This document shows positions 17,449 to 26,962 of a DNA stretch of 64,000 nt, in pieces. A program made the translations under genes and the position numbers. Position 1 is the stretch's first letter. Each line of letters opens with the position of its first letter. Source of the stretch: Paraburkholderia dinghuensis (GTDB taxonomy: Bacteria; Pseudomonadota; Gammaproteobacteria; Burkholderiales; Burkholderiaceae); the NCBI RefSeq assembly GCF_003837865.1, contig NZ_RQIS01000013.1, positions 62,415 through 126,414 of the forward strand. The letters are read 5' to 3'. A model generated the notes under the pieces. The model made no database searches. It saw nothing but the letters and a program-made list of their open reading frames with translations, and had not been told where the DNA came from.

Positions 17449-19995
17449 ATGAAGGGCTTTCAGCATTCCGGCCGCCTCGAGCTGATGGCCCCCCTCTCGG
17501 GGGTGCTCGTTCCCATCGATACCGTGCCGGACCCCGTGTTCGCGCAGAAGCTGGTCGGCGACGGCGTGTCGATCGACCCCATCTCCAATGAGCTGCTTGC
17601 GCCGCTACCAGGCACGGTAACGAACCTGCACAGCTCAGGCCACGCCGTCACGATCACCGGCAACAACGGGCTGGAGGTGCTGCTGCATATCGGCCTCGAT
17701 ACTGTGCTGCTGCGCGGCGAAGGCTTCGAGCCGCTCGTCAAGCAGGGCGACACCGTGGCGACGGGACAACCCCTGATCCGTTTCGATCCTGTCGTCGTTG
17801 GGGCGAAGGCTGCAAGCCTGCTGACGCAGATGGTGATCGCGAACGGCGACAGGGTGACGCGCTACCTGCCCGCCACCGGACTCGTCACCGCCGGCACCGA
17901 CGCCGTGTTGTCGCTCGAACTGGTCGGTGCAGAGGCTGAGCGGGAGTCAGCCGGCTCAGGCGGCATGGTCGTTTCCGACGAAGTCAGTCTGCCGAATCGC
18001 GAGGGGCTGCATGCGCGCCCCGCCGCGGTCGTCGCCGCGCAAGCGAAGAAGTACAAATCCGACCTGCGCCTGTTGCGAGGCGCCGATAGTGCGAATGCGA
18101 AGTCGGTCGTTTCGATCATGGGACTTGCGACCCGCTTCGGCGACAAGGTCAGCATCCAGGCCACCGGGCCCGACGCCGGTGAGGCCGCCGCCGCACTGGC
18201 GCGGCTGCTCGCCGATGGCGCGGGTGAAAAGCCCGGCGACGCCCCCGCGCAGGAACACGCCGCCGCCGACGTCGCGCTGCCCGCGAACGCCCCAGCCGGG
18301 CGCACCGCCCCCGTCAACAAAGACGAACTCGTCGGTGTATCGGCGTCACCAGGCCTCGCGGTCGGCACGATCGTGCAATATCGGCAGCAGGTCATTGACG
18401 TCAAGGAAGCGGCCGAATCGCCATCGCGTGAACGTGCACAACTCGAATCCGCCCAGCACCTCGCGCGTCAGCAGATCGAGGCGCTCAAGGGGAACCTCGC
18501 CGATCCGTCCAAGGCGCAGATACTCGACGCGCATCTTGAACTCCTCGACGACCCCGATCTCAATGACATGGCGATCGCGGGCATCAGCGAGGGCAAGAGC
18601 GCGGGCTTCGCGTGGCGCGAAGCCTTCCAGAAGCAGGCGAATACACTCGAGCAACTCGACAATCCTCTGCTGCGCGAGCGGGCGGGCGACGTGCGCGATG
18701 TCGGACTGCGCGTGCTGGCATTGCTGGCCGGCGTGAACCATGCGCAAATCGTGGTACCGGCCAACTCGATACTGATCGCGGAGGAACTCTCGCCCTCCGA
18801 CACCGCCTCGCTGGACCGCAGCAAGGTGCGTGGCTTCTGCACGACGACCGGAGGCGCCACGAGCCATGTCGCAATCCTCGCGCGTTCGCTCGGCATCCCG
18901 GCCATTTGCGGAATCGACCCAGGTGCGCTGCAACTCGCCGACGGCACGCTCGTCGTGCTCGACGGTACCCGCGGTGTCTTGCGGCACAATCCGGACGCCC
19001 GGGAGACCGAGGCCGCGCACGAGCGCATCTCGCGCCAGGCAGCAAGGCGCGAGGAAGAAGCGCTCGCCGCGACCAAGCTTGCCGTCACCGCCGACGGACA
19101 TCGCGTTGAAGTTGTCGCGAACATCCGCAACCTGCAGGAAGCGCGCGAGGCCGTGGCTGCGGGTGCCGAAGGCGTCGGACTGCTGCGCTCCGAATTTCTG
19201 TTCAGCGATCGCGACACCGCGCCGTCCGAGGACGAGCAGGCAGCCGAGTACTGCGCCATAGCCGAAGCGCTGGGCCGCGAGCGTCCACTCGTCATCCGCA
19301 CACTCGACGTCGGCGGCGACAAGCCGCTCTCCTATCTGCCGCTGCCGAAAGAAGACAATCCCTTCCTCGGCGTGCGCGGTGTGCGCGTGAGCCTGGACCA
19401 CCCCGACATGTTCCGCGCCCAGTTGCGGGCGATTTTGCGCGCAGCACCGCTTGGGAATGTGCACGTGATGTTCCCCATGGTGGCGGCGATCGAGGAAGTG
19501 CTCGCCGCGAAGCGGATTCTGCTCGAGGAAGCCGGCGCAAGTGCAAGCGCCATCAAGATTGGCGTGATGATCGAAGTGCCGGCTGCTGCGCTGATTGCCG
19601 AATCGCTCGCGCGCGAAGTCGATTTCTTCTCGATCGGCACGAACGATCTGACCCAGTACACGCTCGCGATGGACCGCGGGCATCCGAAGCTCGCCCGGCA
19701 GGCGGACGCACTCCACCCCGCTGTACTGCGTCTGATTGGCATGACGGTGGACGGCGCGCATCAGCATGGCAAGTGGGTCGGTGTATGCGGAGGCCTTGCC
19801 TCCGACGCGATGGCCGTGCCCGTGCTCGCAGGTCTCGGGATTGATGAGCTTTCGGTGAGCGTGCCTGCCGTCGGCTCGATCAAGGCGCAGCTTGCGAGGC
19901 TAACGATGAGCGAGGCGCGCAAGCTTGCGTCCGAGGTCCTGCGCATGGGCACCGCCGCCGAGGTCCGCGCGCGCCTCGCGCCGTTTTCCGAATAA
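17449..19995 (+). CDS. Fused PTS phosphotransferase EIIA-HPr-EI
   Basis: 848 residues with three modules. Residues ~1-150 are a glucose-type EIIA with the phosphorylated H80 in LLHIGLDTV. Residues ~175-260 are HPr with H188 in LPNREGLHARP and the regulatory-serine region KSVVSIMGL. The rest is enzyme I with H473 in GGATSHVAI and the PEP-binding C-terminal barrel (EFLFSDRD, GVRGVRVSL, IGTNDLTQYT). It carries phosphate from PEP to the EIICB encoded 22 bases downstream. The start at 17449 has GGAG 9 bases upstream; the frame opens earlier but family similarity begins at MKGFQHSGRLEL. Such triple fusions accompany NagE-type permeases in Burkholderiaceae. Confidence 0.95.
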   Translation: MKGFQHSGRLELMAPLSGVLVPIDTVPDPVFAQKLVGDGVSIDPISNELLAPLPGTVTNLHSSGHAVTITGNNGLEVLLHIGLDTVLLRGEGFEPLVKQGDTVATGQPLIRFDPVVVGAKAASLLTQMVIANGDRVTRYLPATGLVTAGTDAVLSLELVGAEAERESAGSGGMVVSDEVSLPNREGLHARPAAVVAAQAKKYKSDLRLLRGADSANAKSVVSIMGLATRFGDKVSIQATGPDAGEAAAALARLLADGAGEKPGDAPAQEHAAADVALPANAPAGRTAPVNKDELVGVSASPGLAVGTIVQYRQQVIDVKEAAESPSRERAQLESAQHLARQQIEALKGNLADPSKAQILDAHLELLDDPDLNDMAIAGISEGKSAGFAWREAFQKQANTLEQLDNPLLRERAGDVRDVGLRVLALLAGVNHAQIVVPANSILIAEELSPSDTASLDRSKVRGFCTTTGGATSHVAILARSLGIPAICGIDPGALQLADGTLVVLDGTRGVLRHNPDARETEAAHERISRQAARREEEALAATKLAVTADGHRVEVVANIRNLQEAREAVAAGAEGVGLLRSEFLFSDRDTAPSEDEQAAEYCAIAEALGRERPLVIRTLDVGGDKPLSYLPLPKEDNPFLGVRGVRVSLDHPDMFRAQLRAILRAAPLGNVHVMFPMVAAIEEVLAAKRILLEEAGASASAIKIGVMIEVPAAALIAESLAREVDFFSIGTNDLTQYTLAMDRGHPKLARQADALHPAVLRLIGMTVDGAHQHGKWVGVCGGLASDAMAVPVLAGLGIDELSVSVPAVGSIKAQLARLTMSEARKLASEVLRMGTAAEVRARLAPFSE

Positions 19996-20017
19996 GCCGG
20001 TCCAGAGGAGACTCGCC

Positions 20018-21796
20018 ATGTTCAAGCATGCCTTCGGAGTCTTGCAGAAAGTGGGCAAGTCGTTGATGCTGCCGGTCGCCGTGCTGCCGGTGGCGGGCCT
20101 GCTGCTCGGCCTCGGCGCGACCGACTTTCACGGCTACGTACCGGCCATCGTACTCGCGCTGATGAAGAACGCGGGCGACGTCATCTTCGCCAACCTGCCG
20201 CTCATCTTCGCGATCGGTGTCGCGCTTGGGTTCACCGAGAACGATGGCGTATCGGGTATCGCCGCGACGATCGGATACCTCGTCATGACGGCAACGCTCG
20301 GCGTGATCGCCAAGGTCGAGGGCGTCGAACCCGACACGATCATGGGCATTCCGTCGATCCAGACGGGTGTGTTCGGCGGCATTCTGGCCGGTGCGCTGGC
20401 CGCGTGGATGTTCAACCGCTACTACAGGATCGCCCTGCCGGCCTATCTCGGCTTTTTTGCCGGCAAGCGCTTCGTGCCCATCGTGACCGCGATCGGTTCG
20501 ATCGTGCTCGGCGCACTGCTGTCTATCGTGTGGCCGCCAATCGGCAGCGCGATCAAGGCCTTTTCACAATGGGCCGCAGTCTCCGATCCCCGCACCGCCG
20601 CCACGATCTACGGCTTCGTCGAGCGGCTGCTGATCCCGTTCGGCCTGCATCACATCTGGAACGTACCATTCTTCTTCGAAATGGGGAGCTTCGTCGACCC
20701 GACGACAGGCAAGGAGGTTCACGGCGACATTACCCGCTTCTTCGCCGGCGACCGCACCGCCGGGATTCTGGCAGGCGCTTTCCTCTTCAAGATGTTCGGC
20801 CTGCCCGCAGCAGCCATTGCAATCTGGCACTGCGCGAAGCCTGAGAAAAAAGTCGCCGTAGGCGGCATGATGATTTCTGCCGCGCTGACCTCTTTTCTCA
20901 CCGGCATTACGGAGCCAATCGAATTTGCGTTCCTGTTCGTCGCGCCGGTGCTGTACTTTGTCCATGCGTGTCTTGTGGCCACGACGCAGTTCGTGGCCAA
21001 CACGCTCGGCATGCACATGGGTTTCACTTTCTCGCAAGGCGCCATCGACTTCGTCGCGTTCAATCTGATCGGCAACAAGTCCACACACGCGTGGTACGTC
21101 TTTATTCTGGGGCCCATCTACGCAGTGGTCTATTACGGCGTGTTCCGCTTCGTCATTACCGCCTTCGACCTGAAGACGCCAGGCCGTGAGATCGACGACG
21201 TCGAAGCGCCCGTGCGCGTCACAGGCGGCGCAGGCGGCCGCGCACGCGAACTGGTGCTCGCTTTCGGGGGGCGCGCCAACATCGCGAACCTCGATGCCTG
21301 CATCACGCGTCTACGCATCTCCGTCAACGACCCTGCGCTCGTAAACGACGCCCGACTGAAAGCACTCGGCGCAGCGGGCGTCCTTCGCGTCGGCGATGCC
21401 GTGCAGGCTATCTTCGGGCCGCTATCGGAGAACATGAAAACCGATATGCAGGAATACCTGAAGACCGCCGGTAGCGACGCCGACCTGACACCGGCCGCCT
21501 CCCCTGCGTCGACCGGCGCGACGCAGGCCGCCGAACCGCCAGCCCCTGTCGCCATCACGACGCAACAGAGGGCGCGAGCGGAAAAGATTCGCGCGGCGCT
21601 TGGCGGTGTCGCGAACATCACAAAGCTGGAAGCGCTTGCAGCGACGCGGTTACGCGTTGCGTTATCGGACGCATCGCGCATCGACGCTGCCGCGTTGAAG
21701 GCAGCTGGCGTCCCGGCAACGCAGGCACTCGGTAATGGCGAGGTCGACCTGATCGTCGGACTGGAAGCGGAAAGCCTGGCAAGTGCGATGCGCTAG
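20018..21796 (+). CDS. nagE: PTS N-acetylglucosamine-type EIICB, two B domains
   Basis: 592 residues. The N-terminal ~390 residues form a glucose-superfamily EIIC membrane domain with the ITEPIEF substrate-loop motif. An EIIB domain follows with the phosphorylatable C428 in NLDACITRLRIS. After an Ala/Pro-rich linker a second EIIB-like domain (~530-592) has KLEALAATRLRV, with Ala541 at the place of the cysteine, so it cannot accept phosphate. AGAGGAG precedes the ATG at 20018. It is co-transcribed with the EIIA-HPr-EI gene, giving a complete sugar PTS. N-acetylglucosamine is the likely sugar by family resemblance; glucose cannot be excluded. Confidence 0.85.
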   Translation: MFKHAFGVLQKVGKSLMLPVAVLPVAGLLLGLGATDFHGYVPAIVLALMKNAGDVIFANLPLIFAIGVALGFTENDGVSGIAATIGYLVMTATLGVIAKVEGVEPDTIMGIPSIQTGVFGGILAGALAAWMFNRYYRIALPAYLGFFAGKRFVPIVTAIGSIVLGALLSIVWPPIGSAIKAFSQWAAVSDPRTAATIYGFVERLLIPFGLHHIWNVPFFFEMGSFVDPTTGKEVHGDITRFFAGDRTAGILAGAFLFKMFGLPAAAIAIWHCAKPEKKVAVGGMMISAALTSFLTGITEPIEFAFLFVAPVLYFVHACLVATTQFVANTLGMHMGFTFSQGAIDFVAFNLIGNKSTHAWYVFILGPIYAVVYYGVFRFVITAFDLKTPGREIDDVEAPVRVTGGAGGRARELVLAFGGRANIANLDACITRLRISVNDPALVNDARLKALGAAGVLRVGDAVQAIFGPLSENMKTDMQEYLKTAGSDADLTPAASPASTGATQAAEPPAPVAITTQQRARAEKIRAALGGVANITKLEALAATRLRVALSDASRIDAAALKAAGVPATQALGNGEVDLIVGLEAESLASAMR

Positions 21797-21846
21797 GCGT
21801 CAGGCGCGGCGGCTATCGTGGTCCATTTTCGAACGGGTGAGAATCA

Positions 21847-22110
21847 ATGGAAAAAACCGACTCGTACAAAGGCTTCGAGATCACCGTGAAGCTCGAGTCC
21901 GTGCGGGCTGTGTCGAGCGAATTCACCGTTGGGCCTCCGGTGGGGTATGTTGCTGTGGTGAGTGTCTGCGCAGCGGACCCGAAAAGACCAATCGGCGTGC
22001 CAATTCGGCTCGTCACAGAAGGAAATCGCGTCTTCGGCACGGTGGAAGACGCCTTCACGGCAGGCTTTAGCGCCGCACAGCGGGTGATAGACGACAGGAC
22101 TGGTCCTTGA
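21847..22110 (+). CDS. Small conserved protein (DUF6566-like)
   Basis: 87 residues with the start MEKTDSYKGFEITVKLE and the end FSAAQRVIDDR. This plan, a KGFEI-type strand at the N-terminus and an FxAGFxAAQRxID helix at the end, resembles small Burkholderiaceae proteins assigned to DUF6566; function is unknown. A GGTGAG sequence precedes the ATG. It lies 50 bases after the PTS gene but is probably separate from it. Confidence 0.6.
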   Translation: MEKTDSYKGFEITVKLESVRAVSSEFTVGPPVGYVAVVSVCAADPKRPIGVPIRLVTEGNRVFGTVEDAFTAGFSAAQRVIDDRTGP

Positions 22111-22211
22111 ACCAGAGGGACGCCTGCTCATTCATTGGCCGAAGTCCGCGATCGCAACAGATCCGGGCATCCGCCGTGCAGGGGCGACAAAGGCGCGAAC
22201 TCGCACAGATG

Positions 22212-22628
22212 TTAGTGGAGCATCGTCACCGGGGTTGAAGTCAGGCGCCAGAGCCTGGCGAGGACCGTCCATCTGTGAAAAAAGCCAAGGTGGCTTGCGT
22301 CAAGCACCACGATATCCGCATGCCCCTTCGCCGCGTACTGCGCGATTGTCCGCTCCGGTGGCCCAAACACGCGTTTCCATGTGTATGGAACGCCAGCATC
22401 ATCGAGAATCGCCCGCGTTTGCATAAGCGCATCGAGCGCTTCCTGCTTCTCCCGTCTGTGCAGCGTTGCCGGTGAATGAAACGCGACGGCACGGTCCCGC
22501 ACCACATCATCGAGCACTTCGATGATCTCAACCTCGGATACACATCGTTCGGCAAACAGGAACGCTCCGTGACGCGCCGCATTGGTTGCCGCTCTGGCAC
22601 CTAGCACAGGAATAAGCAGTTTCAGCAC
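22212..22628 (-). CDS. Universal stress protein (UspA family)
   Basis: 138 residues with the UspA fold signature: an N-terminal LLIPVLG strand, a central VFGPPERTIAQYAAKGHADI helix-strand region and a terminal STPVTMLH. The ATP-binding loop typical of some members (GxxGxxxxxxxGS) is replaced by DASHLGFFHRWTVLARLW, so nucleotide binding is doubtful. The start is a GTG at 22628 with a strong GGAGGTGA site 3 bases upstream. Single gene, minus strand. Confidence 0.82.
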   Translation of the reverse strand: MLKLLIPVLGARAATNAARHGAFLFAERCVSEVEIIEVLDDVVRDRAVAFHSPATLHRREKQEALDALMQTRAILDDAGVPYTWKRVFGPPERTIAQYAAKGHADIVVLDASHLGFFHRWTVLARLWRLTSTPVTMLH

Positions 22629-23086
22629 AGGTCACCTCCAGTGCATACACGTCCGGCAATCTCAGCTGAATTGAAGCATGGACATCGCCAGGATGACGTT
22701 AAAGTAGAAGAGCGCCGTATAAAAATGTCATCAACGTCAAAACGCCATCGGTGTCACGGATGGTGCCTGTGCTCCTCCGGGCAGATTCGTGCAACGTGAT
22801 CGCCCAGAGTGTCGCTCCTCACCTGACACCGACCAGGCAATATCCGATCCCCAGACAGTCGACAAGACCGCCAGCATTGGCGCCAATTTTCGCGGGAGCC
22901 ACGCGCGTGGCAAGCCAGTGGTCGGCCATAACCTGAACACCGAAAGAGCAGCCCGAATGTATAAACCCTGGAAGCCCCTCACGAAAATCGTAAAAGGCGT
23001 CTGGATAGCAGCATCGGTCTGGCAGTTTCCCCGCGTCACCGACGCGATAGGGGACTAGAATTGCGCTTTTAGCCCGGAATACGCCG
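22629..23086. other. Intergenic region between usp and rhlE
   Basis: About 460 bases between divergent genes. Holds their promoters and probably a long rhlE leader. A 33-codon frame (22957-23058, starting MYKPWKPLTKIVKGVW) exists but has no known relatives that I recognise. Nothing else was seen. Confidence 0.45.
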
Positions 23087-24532
23087 ATGTCTTTTGCCTC
23101 GCTTGGCCTGATCGATCCCTTGCTGCGTAATGTGCAGGACCTCAATTACCAGACGCCTACGCCAATACAGGTCAAGGCGATCCCTGCTGTGCTTGGCGGC
23201 AAGGACGTCATGGCTGCGGCACAGACCGGCACTGGCAAAACGGCGGGTTTTGCGCTGCCGCTGCTGCAACGGCTCGTGCAACACGGCCCGGCGGTGTCCA
23301 GCAACCGCGCGCGTGTTCTGGTGCTGGTGCCCACGCGTGAACTGGCCGAACAACTGCTGCAAAGCTTTATCGCTTACGGCAAAGGCCTCGATTTACGATT
23401 TCTGGCCGCCTACGGCGGTGTGAGCATCAACCCGCAGATGATGAAGTTGCGCAAAGGCGTGGATGTGCTCGTTGCCACGCCGGGCCGTTTGCTGGATCTC
23501 AATCGGCAGAACGCAGTGCAGTTTGATCAGGTACAAACGCTGGTGCTGGACGAAGCCGACCGCATGCTGGATCTGGGCTTTGCGCGCGAACTCAACGCCG
23601 TCTTTGCGGCCTTGCCCGCTCAGCGCCAGACCCTGCTGTTCTCTGCCACGTTCACCGATGATATCCGCGCCATGGCGGCGGGCATTCTGCGCGGCCCGGT
23701 TAATATCAGCGTCAGCCCGCCCAATGCCACCGCCAGCAAGATCAAGCAGTGGGTAGTGCCGGTGGATAAAAGGAACAAGCCTGACCTCTTCATGCACCTT
23801 GTGGCTGAGAACCACTGGGAGCACGCCCTGGTGTTCGTCAAAACCCGCAATGGCGTGGATTACCTCGCGGCCATGCTGGATGAAGCGGGCTATGCGGTCG
23901 ACACCATCCACGGCGAAAAACCACAACCCGCGCGTCTGCGTGCGCTGGAGCGTTTCAAGACCGGCGAAGTCAATATGCTGGTCGCTACTGATGTGGCTGC
24001 GCGCGGACTCGATATCGACGACCTGCCGCTGGTGATCAACGTCGATCTGCCGATCGTGGCGCAAGACTATGTGCACCGCATTGGCCGTACCGGCCGTGCG
24101 GGCGCCAGCGGCGTGGCGGTGTCCCTTGTGTGTGCCGATGAAGCGCCGCAACTGGCCGCGATTGAAGCGCTGATCCGGCAAACGCTGCCCCGTGAAGAGG
24201 AGCCGGGTTTTGAAGCCGAACACCGCGTGCCGCAAACCAGCGCGACGGGCGAGCTCATCAAGAAACCCAAAAAGCCCAAGAAGCCCAAAGTGCCGCAAGC
24301 TGCGCCGGGCGCCACGCAGGCGCTCAGCAAAAAACCGCGTACGCAAACTGGCGAAAACAAACGCAAGCCTGCGACGCCGCGCGCAGTGGCCGCGGGTAAA
24401 GGCACAAGCTTTTCCAGCGATAACCCATTCAGTGTGCAGAAGCCACGCAGCAAACCCGCTAGCAAGCCAGCGGCGAGTTCACGTAAGCCGGCAGGCAAAC
24501 CCGCTGGTGGCGGCGGCAAACGCCAATCTTGA
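23087..24532 (+). CDS. rhlE: DEAD-box RNA helicase RhlE
   Basis: 481 residues. All core motifs are visible: an F-x-x-L...TPIQVKAIP Q-motif, AQTGTGKT (I), PTRELAEQ (Ia), DEADRMLD (II), SATF (III), ARGLDID (V) and HRIGRTGR (VI). The last ~110 residues are a Lys/Pro/Ala-rich basic tail with KKPKKPKKPK, typical of RhlE and used for RNA binding. The cytoplasmic enzyme unwinds short RNA duplexes in ribosome assembly and mRNA turnover. Monocistronic by spacing. The next gene is convergent. Confidence 0.93.
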   Translation: MSFASLGLIDPLLRNVQDLNYQTPTPIQVKAIPAVLGGKDVMAAAQTGTGKTAGFALPLLQRLVQHGPAVSSNRARVLVLVPTRELAEQLLQSFIAYGKGLDLRFLAAYGGVSINPQMMKLRKGVDVLVATPGRLLDLNRQNAVQFDQVQTLVLDEADRMLDLGFARELNAVFAALPAQRQTLLFSATFTDDIRAMAAGILRGPVNISVSPPNATASKIKQWVVPVDKRNKPDLFMHLVAENHWEHALVFVKTRNGVDYLAAMLDEAGYAVDTIHGEKPQPARLRALERFKTGEVNMLVATDVAARGLDIDDLPLVINVDLPIVAQDYVHRIGRTGRAGASGVAVSLVCADEAPQLAAIEALIRQTLPREEEPGFEAEHRVPQTSATGELIKKPKKPKKPKVPQAAPGATQALSKKPRTQTGENKRKPATPRAVAAGKGTSFSSDNPFSVQKPRSKPASKPAASSRKPAGKPAGGGGKRQS

Positions 24533-24713
24533 TCCGTGGGGATGAGTCACGCCAAACCTGGAACGGGCCGGCGGTTTGCGGCCCACTGGCAGGCAACGGA
24601 GCGGCCTCACTCGTCTTCTTCCGCTCTTCGAATAGTGAAGCCGTGGCGGATTTGAGAAACAGCCCGCCCGGTGACCCAGAATCGGGCATGGCCGTTCGTT
24701 CACAGAATCGCGG

Positions 24714-25766
24714 TCAAGCCTTGTCGACGTCGATGATTGCCTTGGCGAACTCTGCCGGCGCCTCTTGCGGCAGATTGTGCCCTATGCCGCCGGTAATGGT
24801 GCGATGCTCATACTTGCCGACGTACTTCCTGGCATAGACGCTCGGGTCAGGATGCGGTGCGCCGTTCGAGTCACCTTCCAGGGTAATCGTCGGACAAGCG
24901 ATGGCTGGAAATGTCGCGATCTTCTTCTCCAACGCATCGTATTTTCGCTCGCCCGGCTCCAGGCGCAAATACCAGCGATAGTTGTAGAGTGAGATGCCAA
25001 CGAAATCCGGATTTTCAAACGCCCTTGCTGAGCGCTCGAACGTCTCGTCATCGAAGGCCCATTTCGGCGAGGCCTGGTGCCAGATAAACCGGTTGAACGC
25101 CTTGGTGTTGCTGGCGTAACCAGCCTGACCGCGGTCGGTAGCGAAATAAAATAGATACCACCAGGCGTCCTCAGCGGCTGGCGGCAATGGCATCCCGGCG
25201 GCGGCCTGGCTACCCACGAGATAGCCGCTCACCGAAACCAGCCCCTTGACGCGCTCGGGCCAAAGAAATGCCAGAAGGTTGGCGTTTCTGCCACCCCAGT
25301 CAAATCCCCCCATAATCGCTTTATCGATCTTGAGTGCGTCCATAAAGCTGATCGCATCGACTGCGACTGCAGCCGGTTGGGCATTACGCGGTGTTGATGC
25401 GGAGAGAAACCGCGTTTCGCCGTAGCCGCGCAGGTACGGGACAAGAACGCGGTAGCCGGCCGCCGCGAGTATAGGAGCGACATCGACGTAACTGTGAATA
25501 TCGTAGGGCCAGCCGTGGAAGAGCAGCACCGGCGGACCATCTGCCGGCCCGGCTTCTGCATAAGCAATGCTAAGTACGCCGGCGTTGACATGCTTTAACG
25601 GACCAAAGGACGCTTTCGGTGCCCCCGCCGTCCCCGGTGCAGGAATGCGATTGTTGTTGCTCTCTTGTGCATTGGCGCTTGCAATGGTGCCTAGCTGGGA
25701 AGCGACGAGACCGAGTGCCGCTACTCCTAGCAAGGTCCGACGCGATTGACTGATATCTGCTGCCAT
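24714..25766 (-). CDS. Exported epoxide-hydrolase-like alpha/beta hydrolase
   Basis: 350 residues. The N-terminus SRRTLLGVAALGLVAS followed by an Ala-rich stretch ending ANA-Q looks like a Tat signal peptide with a twin arginine. The mature part has HGWP (84-87) and the nucleophile elbow GGFDWGG with Asp156 instead of Ser, as in epoxide hydrolases and dehalogenases; the catalytic His is in GIGHNLPQE. The HGxP motif points to an epoxide hydrolase rather than a haloalkane dehalogenase. AAGGAG precedes the ATG at 25766. Expected location is the periplasm. Substrate is unknown. Single gene, convergent with rhlE. Confidence 0.82.
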   Translation of the reverse strand: MAADISQSRRTLLGVAALGLVASQLGTIASANAQESNNNRIPAPGTAGAPKASFGPLKHVNAGVLSIAYAEAGPADGPPVLLFHGWPYDIHSYVDVAPILAAAGYRVLVPYLRGYGETRFLSASTPRNAQPAAVAVDAISFMDALKIDKAIMGGFDWGGRNANLLAFLWPERVKGLVSVSGYLVGSQAAAGMPLPPAAEDAWWYLFYFATDRGQAGYASNTKAFNRFIWHQASPKWAFDDETFERSARAFENPDFVGISLYNYRWYLRLEPGERKYDALEKKIATFPAIACPTITLEGDSNGAPHPDPSVYARKYVGKYEHRTITGGIGHNLPQEAPAEFAKAIIDVDKA

Positions 25767-26262
25767 GTGTTGCTCCTTGTGAGATTGACTGCCGGCATCT
25801 TCCGCGTTGGTGGTGAGGGGGGTGCAGGGAACCCGCAACACGCGAAGAAGGTGGCAGAAACGCCGCGTCATGAGACGGCGGCCCGGCACCCCGAGGCAAT
25901 GCGTATTGCGCGTGTGCGGCGGATAGTGACTGCCGGCGAACTGGCCCTTGAGCCTGACGGCGTGCGTGAGATATAGCGCGTGCCGGAGCGTGATCGTCTT
26001 CGCCGGTCCAGTGGTTTCCAGGGTGACGCTACCCCTGGAAGGGGCTGGAAGATTTCGTCAAATGCATCCAGCCGCGGCATTGATATGCGCGGTCGCTCGT
26101 CGAGGCAAGGAACGGAAATGTTTTGACGGAGACTGCTTAGCGCACCGCACAAACGGATACTTACCTGGAGCAGCGCATGATTTTTCGCTTTCCCTCCGGG
26201 CGCGTAGAATAAGCCGTCGACGGCAGCGATCAGAACGCCGTTCAGCTTCATAGGGTGACTCG
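25767..26262. other. Divergent intergenic region, no gene seen
   Basis: About 500 bases between the hydrolase gene (minus) and the response-regulator gene (plus). Frames on both strands lack motifs. It presumably carries both promoters, but no strong sigma-70 pair or long palindrome was found by eye. Confidence 0.45.
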
Positions 26263-26943
26263 ATGGCTGCAGGACCGACCTACCCAGTCACGACCGGCGC
26301 AGCAGGAAGTGACGGCCCGGTTGTCTATGTCGTCGATGACGACAAGGCAATCCGGCTTGCGCTTAGCACGCTTATGCGCTCGGTTGGCCTGCGCGTCGAA
26401 ACGTTTGAGTCCCCTGAAGAATTTCTCCAGTTTCCCACTTCGAGCGGGCCCAGTTGCCTGATTCTTGACGTCCGGCTCCGCGGGAAAAGCGGAATGGCTT
26501 TTCACCAGGAAATCGTCAACAGCGGCATCTGCATTCCTGTCGTTTTCATGACTGCTCATGGAGACATAGAGATGGGCGTGAAAGCGATGAAAGCCGGCGC
26601 GCAGGACTTCTTTGCCAAACCGTTCAAGGACCAGGACATGCTCGACGCAGTCGAGCATGCTCTGGCGCTCGATACTGAGCGGCTTGCGGCAGACGCCGCC
26701 ATGGCTGGACTGCGTGCCTCGTATCAGTCCCTCTCTCCGCGAGAGAAGGAGGTGATGGCCTTCGTGCTGTCCGGGCTGTTGAACAAGCAAATTGCCTCCG
26801 AAATGAACCTGAGCGAAATTACGGTGAAGGTCCACCGCGGCCAGGTGATGAGAAAAATGAACGCGCGCTCCATGCCGGACCTTGTCCGCAAGGCCGAGTC
26901 CCTCGGCATCAAGCCGCAAGTATCCAGTTCTGTCCGGCGATAA
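26263..26943 (+). CDS. FixJ/NarL-type response regulator
   Basis: 226 residues. Receiver domain ~19-135 with the acidic triad VDDDKAI, phospho-acceptor D69 in LILDVRL, the Thr of FMTAHGD and the Lys of AKPF. A LuxR-type helix-turn-helix follows at ~160-215 (LSPREKEVMAFVLSGLLNKQ, IASEMNLSEITVKVHRGQVM). The LSPREKEVM plus MTAHGDI pattern is that of the FixJ/TtrR branch. It is convergent with a lone receiver and a PAS histidine kinase (to 29313), its probable partners. Confidence 0.9.
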   Translation: MAAGPTYPVTTGAAGSDGPVVYVVDDDKAIRLALSTLMRSVGLRVETFESPEEFLQFPTSSGPSCLILDVRLRGKSGMAFHQEIVNSGICIPVVFMTAHGDIEMGVKAMKAGAQDFFAKPFKDQDMLDAVEHALALDTERLAADAAMAGLRASYQSLSPREKEVMAFVLSGLLNKQIASEMNLSEITVKVHRGQVMRKMNARSMPDLVRKAESLGIKPQVSSSVRR

Positions 26944-26962
26944 CCTCGCGACGACCTTCTCC

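Noticed and set aside
18346..19767. 473-codon minus-strand frame opposite the PTS fusion
   Set aside because: Antisense shadow; the plus strand has complete HPr and enzyme I motifs.
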